DNA from: Gemmataceae bacterium
GTDB lineage: Bacteria; Planctomycetota; Planctomycetia; Gemmatales; Gemmataceae
Assembly: GCA_020847555.1 (NCBI GenBank)
Contig: JADLBT010000481.1
Coordinates: 1-35,351, forward strand
DNA length: 35,351 nucleotides
Reading direction: 5' to 3'
Below, one piece after another: positions 7,761 through 16,021 of this stretch; position 1 is the stretch's first letter, and each line of letters begins with the position of its first letter. A program made the position numbers and the translations under genes. The notes below the pieces were generated by a model, which was not told the DNA's origin, ran no database searches, and was given only the letters and a program-made list of their open reading frames with translations.

Positions 7761-8306
7761 ATGGCCACTCCCCGAAACCAGAAGCCGGCCCTCCTGGTGG
7801 TCGCCGCCTTCAGCCGGCACGCCGAGGCTCTGGCCTGGGCTCGCGCCCGCCTCGAAGGCGAGTTCGGCCCCGTCGCTCTTGCCGGCCCGCTGTTCGACTT
7901 CACCCAGACCGCATATTATGAGCCCACGATGGGGGCCGGGCTCCGGAAGCAGTTCCTGGCCTTTCGCGATCTCGTCCCCCTCGACGCCCTGGCCGCCATC
8001 AAGCTGCGCGCCAACGAACTTGAACACGAGTGTAAAGGGACTGTCAACTTTCCCGAACCGCGCCCGCTCAACCTGGATCCCGGGTTGCTCACGCTCGGGA
8101 AGTTCATGCTCGCGACGACCAAGGATCAGGCCCACCGTATTTACCTGCACGACGGGATTTTCGCCGAGATCACCCTCCGCTTTCACGCGGGCAACTGGGA
8201 GCCGTGGCCGTGGACCTACGCCGATTACCGCGAGACGGACGTGCGCGCCTTCCTGGGAGAGTTGCGCGATCTGTACCGGCGCCAGCTGGCCGAACTGCCG
8301 GGATGA
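7761..8306 (+). CDS. DUF4416 family protein
   Basis: This 181-residue protein begins MATPRNQKPALLVVAAFSRH and carries features of DUF4416: FDFTQTAYYEPTMGAGLRK, then LEHECKGTVNFPEPRPLNLDPG and KFMLATTKDQAHRIYLHDGI, with WPWTYADYR near the end. The family is soluble and uncharacterised; conserved Asp, His and Arg residues are compatible with an enzyme, but no reaction is known to me. An in-frame ATG at 7725 (with GAGGGA about 15 bases upstream) would add 12 residues. I prefer 7761 because the family pattern starts with the KPALLVV strand. A weak hairpin (GAGGGAC 7704, GTCCCTC near 7737) spans the upstream start. It lies on the same strand 60 bases after the 105-residue gene. Confidence 0.85.
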   Translation: MATPRNQKPALLVVAAFSRHAEALAWARARLEGEFGPVALAGPLFDFTQTAYYEPTMGAGLRKQFLAFRDLVPLDALAAIKLRANELEHECKGTVNFPEPRPLNLDPGLLTLGKFMLATTKDQAHRIYLHDGIFAEITLRFHAGNWEPWPWTYADYRETDVRAFLGELRDLYRRQLAELPG

Positions 8307-8873
8307 CCGACGCGAACGGTTGTGGCCAGAAGCGCGCCCGCGCGATGGAAAAATCCCCTGACGGACCAAAATCCGCTTGCACCAACTCCCCCGCACTCTC
8401 GGCCAATCCCCGCTCGGGGTGCGACCTGGAGTTGCTGCCGCGGGAGACTTTTCCGCGCGCGTTAACTGGGTGGTTGGTGTCGGGTAACTGCGTGGCGAAC
8501 TATGCTGGTATGGAGAGCCGCACAGGCGCCAGAGGCCGCCAACGAGGACAAAGGCATTCGATTTGCTTAACCCCGGCGAGCGGCATGCAGAGAATGCCCC
8601 TCGCAAGCAACGGAGGAGCCCGGCAGTGTAGTGTACGGTTGTCTGCCGCCCCTGCTACCCTGGGCGCGGCACGTCAGCTGCTTATAATGATTTGTTCAGT
8701 GCCAGGGAGGGCGTTCCAGAACTGGAGGGACGGACAACTTTCCTGACCGGAGCGCGCCAACCGCCAAGGGATTACGAGGAGAGGATACTCGTGCAGCCAC
8801 AGCTGGGCGGTTCGACGGCCAATCCGGTCTGCCCATCAGGAAGCTCCCGGCCCCCACTCACGATGAGGCCCCC
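8307..8873. other. Intergenic region upstream of the DHH phosphoesterase
   Basis: About 570 bases with no ORF I trust. A frame at 8303-8746 overlaps the previous stop as ATGA, but it has no domain and a random-looking composition. The GC content falls toward 8690. A perfect TATAAT at 8683-8688, without a clear -35 box, may be the -10 element of a transcript reading into the DHH gene. No RNA gene could be recognised. Confidence 0.5.
8683..8688 (+). promoter_or_regulatory. Candidate -10 element (TATAAT)
   Basis: A consensus TATAAT in an otherwise GC-rich region, about 185 bases before the DHH phosphoesterase start. There is no convincing -35 hexamer at 16-18 bases. A TG dinucleotide two bases upstream is close to, but not exactly, an extended -10. 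Confidence 0.3.
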
Positions 8874-9962
8874 ATGCCACGGCAAAGTGCCGACTCCGGG
8901 GTGAACGGCAGAGTGCTTACACCCCGGTGTTCCGACCGCTTCCTGGCCAGCGTGCAGGACGCCAGTCGGATCACCTTCGTCTCTCACGTTCAGCCAGATC
9001 CCGACAGCCTGGGCAGCATGATGGGACTGGCCCACCTGGTCGAGACCTGCCTCGGCAAGCCAACCCGTCTGACGCAGGACGGCCTGATTACCCGGGCCGA
9101 GAACCGAGCGATGGTGGACCTGCTCGACCTCGACCTGGTCCCGATCGACGGGATCGACTGGCGGCCGTGCGAGGCGATCGTGATGGTGGACAGCCAGCCG
9201 AACACCGGCCGGCACACCTTCGACCCCGACATCCCGATCACCGCCGTCATCGACCACCACCAGACGCCGGGCGACCTGGAAGGCATCCCGTTCACGGACA
9301 TCCGGCGCGGGCTCGGGGCGACCTGCTCGGTCGTGACCAGTTACCTGATGGAGCAGGAACTGCCAATCCCACCGCGGATGGCGACGGGGCTCGCTTACGG
9401 CATCGAGACGGAACTGAGCGGCTACCCGCGCGAGGCCAGCCCGATCGACGACGGGGCGCTGTACTTTCTGTTCCCGCTGACCGACAAGGATCTCCTCGCC
9501 CAGATCCGCAACGCCCCGCTGCCGCAGGCGTACTACGAGTGCGTCCTCCAGGCGCTGCAAAGTTCGTTCATTTACAACAAGCTGATCATCAGCTGGGTGA
9601 ACGAGCTGCACCAGCCGGAGATGGCGGCCCAGATCGTCGATTTCCTGATCCGCTTCGACGAGATCGAGTGGGCCGTCTGTGCCGGGGTGTACGAGGAAAA
9701 GCTGATCCTCTCGGTGCGGACATCCGTGCCCCGCGCCCAGGCCGGCGAGATGCTGCGGCAGGTGGTCGGCAAGATGGGTCGGGCCGGCGGCCACGACCGG
9801 CGGGCTGGCGGCTTCGTGAACCTGCCGAGCACCGCCGCCAGCGCCATCGAGCAGACGCAGGCGGAGTTGCGGCGCCGATTGCTCAAGGCCCTCCACATCG
9901 AGGAGTGCCGCGGGCAGCGGCTGGTTTCCCGGCGCGAGATGCTCCAGAACATCCAGGCGTAA
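8874..9962 (+). CDS. DHH family phosphoesterase (NrnA/RecJ-like)
   Basis: This 362-residue protein has the DHH/DHHA1 arrangement. Motif I is HVQPDPDSLGS (38-48, Asp42 and Asp44), motif II is VMVDSQP with Asp106, motif III is DHH at 127-129, and the C-terminal DHHA1 domain carries GGHDRRAGGF (305-314). These residues bind two Mn2+/Mg2+ ions in enzymes that cleave short oligonucleotides (NrnA), pAp or cyclic dinucleotides. Length and layout match cytosolic NrnA-type proteins; there are no membrane segments or CBS/PAS domains, which argues against GdpP. ATG 8874 is kept, but the first 25 residues are poorly conserved in character and a later start is possible. It is alone on its strand, and an intrinsic terminator follows at 9994. 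Confidence 0.88.
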   Translation: MPRQSADSGVNGRVLTPRCSDRFLASVQDASRITFVSHVQPDPDSLGSMMGLAHLVETCLGKPTRLTQDGLITRAENRAMVDLLDLDLVPIDGIDWRPCEAIVMVDSQPNTGRHTFDPDIPITAVIDHHQTPGDLEGIPFTDIRRGLGATCSVVTSYLMEQELPIPPRMATGLAYGIETELSGYPREASPIDDGALYFLFPLTDKDLLAQIRNAPLPQAYYECVLQALQSSFIYNKLIISWVNELHQPEMAAQIVDFLIRFDEIEWAVCAGVYEEKLILSVRTSVPRAQAGEMLRQVVGKMGRAGGHDRRAGGFVNLPSTAASAIEQTQAELRRRLLKALHIEECRGQRLVSRREMLQNIQA

Positions 9963-9993
9963 CCCGGGTTCGCCGGGACTGACGGTCTGGAAC

Positions 9994-10032
9994 CCAGACC
10001 CACGGGCGCCCGCTCGTGGGTCTGGTCTTTTA
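9994..10032. terminator. Intrinsic terminator between convergent genes
   Basis: Arms 9994-10004 (CCAGACCCACG) and 10015-10025 are exact reverse complements with a 10-base loop, followed by TCTTTTA on the plus strand. It lies between the stop of the plus-strand DHH gene (9962) and the stop of the minus-strand membrane gene (10035), so it suits termination of the plus transcript and perhaps both. Confidence 0.75.
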
Positions 10033-10034
10033 CC

Positions 10035-10862
10035 TCACCAAAGTGCGCGCTCGGGGATGTGGCGGCGCAGCACCGCCAGGCCGATGAACGCGAGCAGCAC
10101 CAGGTTCGGAAACAGCAGCGGGGCCAGCGCCGGCGCGCCCCACACAAAGTTGTCGAACAGGCTCGGCGCCGGACCTTCCAGGTTCGCCGCCACATGGTAG
10201 TAGAACCCAAGCAACCCGACCGCCGCCTGGACCAGCAGCACGACGACACACAACCCCAGGTAGCCGCGACCCACCCGGGTCAGGAACGGCACCAGCAAGA
10301 ACCCGACGGCGAACGCACTGCTTACCACCGGAATCCACTCCTCCCAGTGGAAGAAGCCGTTCTGCGCGTGGTCCGCCAGGCTCAGGATGAAGTTGCCGAC
10401 GAACCCGCCCAGGGCCAGCAGCAACACCCACAGGGGCCATTCCGCCGACGCCGCGTCCACCGTCCGATTCATGATCAGCAGCAGGCCGACGCCCGCGTAT
10501 GCCAGCGGAGCCACGAACGGCGCCGTGTAGACGAGGCTCGCCAGCGTCCGCTGCTGGAAGAACTGGCTCTCCAGATGGTAGATGAGCCCTGCCACGCCCA
10601 CGACCACCGCCAGCCCGCCGACCAGGTGGCCAAGCACGGCCCACGGCCCCGGGCAGCCACACACCTGCCGGCAGGCGAGCGCAACGAGCAGGAACACCGG
10701 CGCGCCGAGCGAGAAGTAGAACGGGATCCACTCCGCCCAGTGCCGGAACGAGTTGGTCGAGTGGGCGAGATAAATGTCCGGCGCCAGGAACGCCAGGTTC
10801 GCCAGCACGAACAGCTCCAGCCAGAGCAGGTGGCTGCGATACCACCGGGGCTCACTTGCCAT
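10035..10862 (-). CDS. 8-TM membrane protein made of two 4-TM modules, partner of the octaheme cytochrome
   Basis: This 275-residue protein has about eight hydrophobic segments (near 12-32, 45-65, 75-95, 108-130, 142-162, 175-194, 201-221 and 243-264) and no cleavable signal. Residues 12-47 and 143-178 align without gaps, sharing 13 of 36 residues including the end of the block: HSTNSFRHWAEWIP against HAQNGFFHWEEWIP. Each half later has a Tyr-His pair (Y95-H96 and Y222-H223) before another hydrophobic segment. The protein is therefore an internal duplication. In each half His34/165, His41/172 and His96/223 recur at similar spacing and could bind b-type haem or metal (inference). The start overlaps the stop of the octaheme cytochrome gene by 11 bases, which implies translational coupling. 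I know no named family for it. A quinone-interacting membrane subunit is the best guess. Confidence 0.85.
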   Translation of the reverse strand: MASEPRWYRSHLLWLELFVLANLAFLAPDIYLAHSTNSFRHWAEWIPFYFSLGAPVFLLVALACRQVCGCPGPWAVLGHLVGGLAVVVGVAGLIYHLESQFFQQRTLASLVYTAPFVAPLAYAGVGLLLIMNRTVDAASAEWPLWVLLLALGGFVGNFILSLADHAQNGFFHWEEWIPVVSSAFAVGFLLVPFLTRVGRGYLGLCVVVLLVQAAVGLLGFYYHVAANLEGPAPSLFDNFVWGAPALAPLLFPNLVLLAFIGLAVLRRHIPERALW

Positions 10863-12102
10863 TGGCCTTCGCTCCCTCGCCGTGCGTCCGGCGCAGTTCC
10901 TTCGCCATCGTCTTCAGCTCGACCATCGATTTCAGCAGCGGGTAGTTGCCGTGCCACTGGACGAAGTCCGCCCCGCCCATGAACGCCCCGTGCTTGACCG
11001 TGCGGCCATAGTAGTGCCACAGGTCGAAGTAGTGGAAGTCGATCGGGTGGGAGAACGGCTTGCCCAGCAGGCCGTCCTTGCGCAGGTCATCGACAATCGC
11101 CTTCGCCTCCTGCACCCGCTTGTTGGTCTCCGCGACGGACTGGTCGCCCTCGGCGTAGACGCGCTCGACGACCGCCCTGGTGTGGCAGTTGAGGCAGACG
11201 TCCTTCATGCTCGCCTGGGCGCGGGCGAAGTTCTGCCGCTTCGGCGTGACCTCGGCGGCGAGCAGGTACGACAGCCGCTCAGACGGGTCGTGGGTGACGG
11301 CGAGGCCGTTCAACCCGCTCATGTGGCAGGTGGCGCAGGTCGGAACGAACATGTCCTTCGTGGTGAGCTTCTTCGGGTCGGCGGCGAGGTTGAGCTGGCG
11401 GTGCTGGGCGTGGAACAGGACGCCGTGCTTGGACTCCTCGAAGATCTCCAGCTGCGAATGGTCGGGACCCATGTGGCACTGGCCGCAGGTGCGCGGGAGC
11501 CGAGCCACCTCGACCGACGCGGTGTGGCGGGTGTGGCAGGCGGTGCAGGTGCCGATGGTTCCGTCCGGGTTCGGCTTGCCGACCGCGTGGCACTTGACGC
11601 ACCCGGCAGTGACAGCCACCGCCCCCTCCGGGCCGACGAGCGAGTTGGGCGGCCGCTTGCACGAACCGGGGTGGAACTTCTCGGCGAACGCGATCTGCTC
11701 GGGGGTGAAGTCCTTGTCGCCGTATACCGCCGCCCACGACGGGGCCGCGTGGCGGCTGCGCTCGAACTGCTGGTAGACGCGCTCGTGGCACGTCCGGCAG
11801 TTGGCGGCGGTCACCTTCTCGGTGATCGTGAACCCGTGGTGCGCTTTCCCCTGCTGTTTCGCGGCGGGCTGGTGGCACTCCAGACAGCTGACGTTCTTCT
11901 GGGCGTGAACGCTCAGCTCGTACTCGTGGACGACCGAGTAATGCTGGGTCCGGTGGCACTCGGCGCACCGCCCAGAGGCGCGGACGAGGGCGGCGCTGGG
12001 CTGGTCGGTGACGGCCAACGGGCGGGCGGCGTTGGCGAGGAACGCCGCCACCAGCAGAGAAGTCCCGATCACGACGGCGATGAACACGGCTCGGAACGAC
12101 AC
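10852..12102 (-). CDS. Octaheme cytochrome c, hydroxylamine oxidoreductase (HAO)-like
   Basis: This 416-residue protein has an N-terminal hydrophobic segment (about 6-26; signal or anchor) and eight CXXCH haem sites, at Cys46, 73, 102, 168, 186, 206, 256 and 303. Family-type segments of HAO-like octaheme proteins are visible: PDGTIGTCTACHTRH (179-193), CGQCHMGPDHSQLEIFEESK (206-225), PTCATCHMSG (254-263) and FDLWHYYGR (359-367), then GADFVQWHG (377-385). HAO oxidises hydroxylamine, while relatives reduce nitrite or hydroxylamine in the periplasm. The cross-linking Tyr of oxidative HAOs would be expected in the late region near residue 380, where I read Phe (ADF); if that alignment holds, a reductive role is more likely. 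It is shorter than Nitrosomonas HAO and lacks a C-terminal anchor. First gene of a two-gene unit with the 8-TM protein. Confidence 0.88.
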   Translation of the reverse strand: MSFRAVFIAVVIGTSLLVAAFLANAARPLAVTDQPSAALVRASGRCAECHRTQHYSVVHEYELSVHAQKNVSCLECHQPAAKQQGKAHHGFTITEKVTAANCRTCHERVYQQFERSRHAAPSWAAVYGDKDFTPEQIAFAEKFHPGSCKRPPNSLVGPEGAVAVTAGCVKCHAVGKPNPDGTIGTCTACHTRHTASVEVARLPRTCGQCHMGPDHSQLEIFEESKHGVLFHAQHRQLNLAADPKKLTTKDMFVPTCATCHMSGLNGLAVTHDPSERLSYLLAAEVTPKRQNFARAQASMKDVCLNCHTRAVVERVYAEGDQSVAETNKRVQEAKAIVDDLRKDGLLGKPFSHPIDFHYFDLWHYYGRTVKHGAFMGGADFVQWHGNYPLLKSMVELKTMAKELRRTHGEGAKANGK

Positions 12103-12241
12103 GACGCACGCTCCTTCCGGCAGGTTCGTGGGAGACGGCCGATGGGCGAACCGTCAGCGGTGCCGCCGCCAGGCGTTTTGTTAAGGTGAGACTAACATAC
12201 GGATGGCGGGAATGGAAAGGCCAGGGAGGAAGCGGGAAGAA

Positions 12242-12304
12242 GCCCCCGCACCCCCCTGCCCCCCGCTCGCACGAGGGGAGCGGGGGGCAGGGGGGTGCGG
12301 GGGC
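12242..12304. repeat. Perfect 27-bp GC-rich inverted repeat
   Basis: Arms 12242-12268 and 12278-12304, made of C-runs and G-runs (GCCCCCGCACCCCCCTGCCC and on), are exact reverse complements around a 9-base loop. The hairpin starts 17 bases after the stop (12321) of the minus-strand outer-membrane gene and lies before the octaheme cytochrome start (12102). It may end or protect the upstream mRNA, although no U-run follows on the minus strand. Otherwise the gap 12103-12320 holds only the cytochrome leader. Confidence 0.85.
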
Positions 12305-12320
12305 ACCCGATCGGACGGCG

Positions 12321-13544
12321 TCAGTAGACGAAGGCCACACCGAAGTTGAGGCCGTGCCAGATGCGTGTGATGCCGCGCTCCCACGCGGGCGCGAGAGCCC
12401 CGTAGTTGAAATCGACCGGGCGCTGCGACGCCATCGTGTTGAAGAAGATCATGCCGCTGTAGCCCATGCGGACCTGAATGCCCTCGGTCGGATACCACCA
12501 GAGGTTGAACGCCGCCTGCACCTCCGGCGTCAGGTTGAAGAAGTTGCGGTTGCGCGAGGCGGCCGTGGACATGTCGCCCAGTTCGTACTTGGCCCGGGCC
12601 TTGACGAAGTCCACGAACAGCGCCCCTTCGCAGTCGAGACTGATCGAGAACGCCCCGATCGGCGTGTCGCCGATCATCCACTCGTTGCCCATGCCCAGGT
12701 GGAGACCGTAGAACCGCTGCGACACCACGTTGCTGTACGTCGCCGTGTCGTCGGCGAACGCCTGACCGTTGATGTCGGCGTCCACCGTCCGCCACTTGAA
12801 CCGCTCCCACATGACGACGATGCGCGGGCCGAACAGGCCGTAACAGCGGAAGCACTCGCTCTCCGTCAGCGGGTAGCGGGCGGTCAGCGTGAACTGATCG
12901 AAGCGCTGGACGAAGTCAATCGTCTGGTACGTCGAGGCGTTCCAGATGCCGAACGTGGCGCCGATGTTGCCGGCGCCGACCTGCGTGTCGGGGCCGGCGA
13001 AGTTCGGGGTGAAGTTGAACACCGGCGACGTCAGGAACGTGTTCTCCTGGAACGTGCCCACGCTGGGGATCTGCGGCGGCGCCAGACTGCCGGTGGCCGA
13101 ATAGCGTGCGTCCGCCAGGTGGATCCAGCTCGCCTCCAGGGCCAGGCCGCTGCGGAAGCGCCAGCCGAGAACGAAGTTGAAACCGGGCGTGGAGGTTAGC
13201 GGACCGCTGACCTGATCGACGTCCAGGGCCGGCAACCCGCTGCCGATGAAGTCGCCGGCCCCGCCCGGGATGTTGAGTGCCTGGTGGATGCTGCCGTCGA
13301 AATCGACGAGCCCGCGGAACGCCAGCAGCTGACTCTTGAGCGGGTTCGTCTGCATCCACCACAGGAACTCGCCCGCGGAGTAGAGCCCGCCCTCGTTGTA
13401 GTGCGGGTGCCCCAGCGGCAGATACGGAGTCGGACCGGGCGGCACCTCGTAACCGTTGTTGACGGTCTGGGACCGTGCGGTCGGCGGCGCCAGTGCCACT
13501 CCCAAAGCCAGCAGCCACGCCGGCCAGCCGAATCGGTAACGCAT
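12321..13544 (-). CDS. Predicted outer-membrane beta-barrel protein, planctomycete type
   Basis: This 407-residue protein starts MRYRFGWPAWLLALGVALAP, a typical signal peptide with a cut near ARSQ. After it come YNEGGLYSAGEFLWWMQ and many short alternating strands rich in aromatic and Gly residues, such as FNFVLGWRFRSGLALEASWI and QRFYGLHLGMGNEWMIG, ending in the aromatic-final LNFGVAFVY. A C-terminal aromatic residue and such strands are usual in outer-membrane barrels. ATG 13544 is preferred over 13553 and 13616 because GGAGGAG lies nine bases ahead of it, an ideal spacing. I place it among the barrel-like proteins common in planctomycetes (BBP7-like), without a known substrate. The distal 27-bp hairpin follows the stop. 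Confidence 0.8.
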   Translation of the reverse strand: MRYRFGWPAWLLALGVALAPPTARSQTVNNGYEVPPGPTPYLPLGHPHYNEGGLYSAGEFLWWMQTNPLKSQLLAFRGLVDFDGSIHQALNIPGGAGDFIGSGLPALDVDQVSGPLTSTPGFNFVLGWRFRSGLALEASWIHLADARYSATGSLAPPQIPSVGTFQENTFLTSPVFNFTPNFAGPDTQVGAGNIGATFGIWNASTYQTIDFVQRFDQFTLTARYPLTESECFRCYGLFGPRIVVMWERFKWRTVDADINGQAFADDTATYSNVVSQRFYGLHLGMGNEWMIGDTPIGAFSISLDCEGALFVDFVKARAKYELGDMSTAASRNRNFFNLTPEVQAAFNLWWYPTEGIQVRMGYSGMIFFNTMASQRPVDFNYGALAPAWERGITRIWHGLNFGVAFVY

Positions 13545-13852
13545 AAGCCCCATCTCCTCCGTGACGAGGGCGCCGGCCTCCCCGGAAGCCCCAGGGACCG
13601 TTCGGGGAAGCGCCACGCGGCCGGCCCATATCCCCCAGGGACCGACTCGCGCGCGGTGGCGAGCGCCGGACTGCTTCCCGTCGCCTGGTCCGCTTCGGAT
13701 CGACTGTCTGAAATAGAAGGGTGGCGGAAGATATCAACCGCCCGATTCCTGTCAAGACGAGATCTGGGGTTTTTCGTGCTAACGAGTTAGAGGCCGTGAG
13801 CGCGAGCGCGCGGGGCGACCGCTCGCTCGCGGCTGGTACACAGCTCAAACGC
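13545..13852. other. Intergenic region with a GC-rich imperfect repeat
   Basis: About 300 bases upstream of the outer-membrane gene and downstream of acetyl-CoA synthetase. The part at 13796-13848 holds an imperfect inverted repeat of GAGCGCGAGCGCG type and the 13-base core CTCGCGGCTGGTA (13826-13838), which recurs at 24547-24559. Both copies lie just 3' of minus-strand genes. The rest probably includes the promoter of the outer-membrane gene; no clear hexamers were found. Confidence 0.5.
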
Positions 13853-15814
13853 TCAACCCTCCTCCTCCTCGCGCAGTTTCGCCAGGATGCTGTAGTCCTC
13901 CAGTGTGGTCGTGTCGCCGGTCGTCGCGCGGCCGCTGGCAATGTCGCGCAGCAGCCGCCGCATGATCTTCCCCGAGCGCGTCTTCGGCAGCGACTCGGTG
14001 AACCGAATCTCGTCGGGCCGGGCCAGCGCGCCGATCTCCTTGACGACGTGGTCGCGCAGCTCCTTCTTCAGCTCCTCCGTCGGCGATACCCCGCCGACCA
14101 GCGTCACGAAGCAGGTGATGCCCTCGCCCTTGAGTTCGTCCGGCTTGCCGCCCACCGCCGCCTCCGCAACCTTGACGTGGTGGACCAGCGCGCTCTCCAC
14201 CTCCATCGTGCTCAGCCGGTGGCCGGACACGTTCAGCACGTCATCGACCCGGCCCATGATCCAGAAGTAGCCGTCCTCGTCCTGCCGGGCGCCGTCGGCG
14301 GTGAAGTAGCAGTGCGGCACCTGCGACCAGTACTGTTGCCGGTAGCGCTCGTCGTCGCCGAAGATCGTCCGCAGCATCGCCGGCCACGGCTTGCGCACCA
14401 CCAGGAACCCGCCGGTGTTGGCCGGCACCGGATTGCCCAGGCGGTCCACGATCTCCGCGACGACGCCCGGCAGCGGCCGCGTCGCCGAGCCCGGCTTGCT
14501 CGGGATCGCGCCCGGCAGCGGGCTGATCATGATCATGCCCGTCTCCGTCTGCCACCACGTATCGACGACCGGGCAGCGCTCCTTGCCGATTACCTTGTGA
14601 TACCACATCCACGCCTCCGGGTTGATCGGCTCGCCGACCGTGCCGAGCAGCCGGAGGCTGGACAGGTCGTGCTGGTTGGGCCACTGATCGCCCCAGCGGA
14701 TGAAGGCGCGGATGGCGGTCGGAGCGGTGTAGAACGTGTTGACCCGGTACTTCTCGATGATCGCCCAGAAGCGGTCCTCGCGCGGGTGGTTCGGTGCCCC
14801 CTCGTACATGACCGTCGTCGCGCCGTTCGCGAGCGGACCGTAGACGATGTAACTGTGCCCCGTCACCCACCCGCAGTCGGCGGTACACCAGTAGGTGTCG
14901 TCTTCCTTCAGGTCGAACACCCACCTGTGCGTCAGCGCCACCCCGAGGAGGTAGCCGGCGCTGGTGTGCAGCACGCCCTTTGGTTTGCCGGTCGAGCCGC
15001 TCGTGTAGAGGATGTACAGCGGATGCTCGCTGTCGAACGGCTCGGCCGGGCAGTCGGTCGAGGCGGCCGCCGTCAGGTCGTGCCACCACAGGTCGCGACC
15101 GGCCTTCATGTCCACCTGCTGGTTGCAGCGGTTGAACACGATGCACTTCTCGACGGTCGGCGACTTCGCCAGCGCCGCATCGACGTTCTGCTTGAGCGGG
15201 ACGAGCTTGCCGCGCCGCCACCCGGCGTCGGCGGTGATCACCAGACGGGCCTTCGCGTCGTTGTTGCGGTCGGCGACCGCGTCGGCGCTGAACCCGCCGA
15301 AGATGACGCTGTGGGTGGCGCCGATGCGGGCGCACGCGAGCATGGCGATGGCCAGTTCCGGGACCATCGGCATGTAGATGGTGACGCGGTCGCCGGCTTT
15401 GGTGCCCAGCCCCTTCAGGACGTTGGCGAACTTGCACACCTCGCGGTGCAGATCCTGGTAGCGGAGCACGCGCGAGTCGCCCGGCTCGCCCTCCCAGATG
15501 ATGGCGGCCTTGTTCTTGCGCGGTCCGTCGAGGTGGCGGTCCACGCAGTTGTAGCAGACGTTGAGCTTGCCGCCGACGAACCACTGAGCGTGCGGCTCGT
15601 TCCAGACGAGCACCCGGTCCCAGCGCTGGAACCAGTGCAGTGACTCGGCCTGCTCGGCCCAGAAACCCTCGGGATCGTCCTTCGCCCGCTGGTAGAGCTG
15701 CTCGTACTCCGCCAGGCTCTTGATGTGGGCGCGTGCGGCGAACTCCGGGGGCGGCGGAAACTTGCGGGTTTCCTTGAGAACGCTGGTGATGTTCGTCGGT
15801 GTCGGAGAGGACAT
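13853..15814 (-). CDS. acs: Acetyl-CoA synthetase (acetate--CoA ligase)
   Basis: This 653-residue protein is a full-length AMP-forming acetyl-CoA synthetase; 650 is the usual size. It has the N-terminal domain with [20 protein letters not shown] (51-70), the nucleotide-binding loop [10 protein letters not shown] (271-280), and the WWQTETG acetate/adenylate pocket. The hinge region reads [20 protein letters not shown], and SGKIMRR includes Lys616, the lysine that is acetylated and catalytic in this family. It makes acetyl-CoA from acetate, ATP and CoA in the cytosol. ATG 15814 is chosen because AAGGAG precedes it at proper spacing; the open frame reaches 15976 but that extension is not family-like. 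It stands alone, 40 bases upstream of no same-strand gene. Together with PFOR it gives the cell two routes to acetyl-CoA. Confidence 0.97.
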   Translation of the reverse strand: MSSPTPTNITSVLKETRKFPPPPEFAARAHIKSLAEYEQLYQRAKDDPEGFWAEQAESLHWFQRWDRVLVWNEPHAQWFVGGKLNVCYNCVDRHLDGPRKNKAAIIWEGEPGDSRVLRYQDLHREVCKFANVLKGLGTKAGDRVTIYMPMVPELAIAMLACARIGATHSVIFGGFSADAVADRNNDAKARLVITADAGWRRGKLVPLKQNVDAALAKSPTVEKCIVFNRCNQQVDMKAGRDLWWHDLTAAASTDCPAEPFDSEHPLYILYTSGSTGKPKGVLHTSAGYLLGVALTHRWVFDLKEDDTYWCTADCGWVTGHSYIVYGPLANGATTVMYEGAPNHPREDRFWAIIEKYRVNTFYTAPTAIRAFIRWGDQWPNQHDLSSLRLLGTVGEPINPEAWMWYHKVIGKERCPVVDTWWQTETGMIMISPLPGAIPSKPGSATRPLPGVVAEIVDRLGNPVPANTGGFLVVRKPWPAMLRTIFGDDERYRQQYWSQVPHCYFTADGARQDEDGYFWIMGRVDDVLNVSGHRLSTMEVESALVHHVKVAEAAVGGKPDELKGEGITCFVTLVGGVSPTEELKKELRDHVVKEIGALARPDEIRFTESLPKTRSGKIMRRLLRDIASGRATTGDTTTLEDYSILAKLREEEEG

Positions 15815-16021
15815 CAGGAAGTCTCCTTGGGGACGCTTCTTTGTCTGCGAAAAGGCGATACCGCCCCGGACTGATGCCAATTCTAGGGCGCTTTGCAGGT
15901 GAGGGTAGCGGGGGCGGTGCGGGGGACGACGCTCGGCATCGGCTTTCCCCTTGCAAACGCACCGCGGCGACCCCACAATCGGAACGTTCGGTCGGCACCT
16001 TGTAAACCGTCCGGGGGCTGC

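Noticed and set aside
8303..8746. ORF beginning with an ATGA overlap after DUF4416
   Set aside because: The overlap is suggestive, but the translation looks random, lacks a ribosome site and has no recognisable domain.
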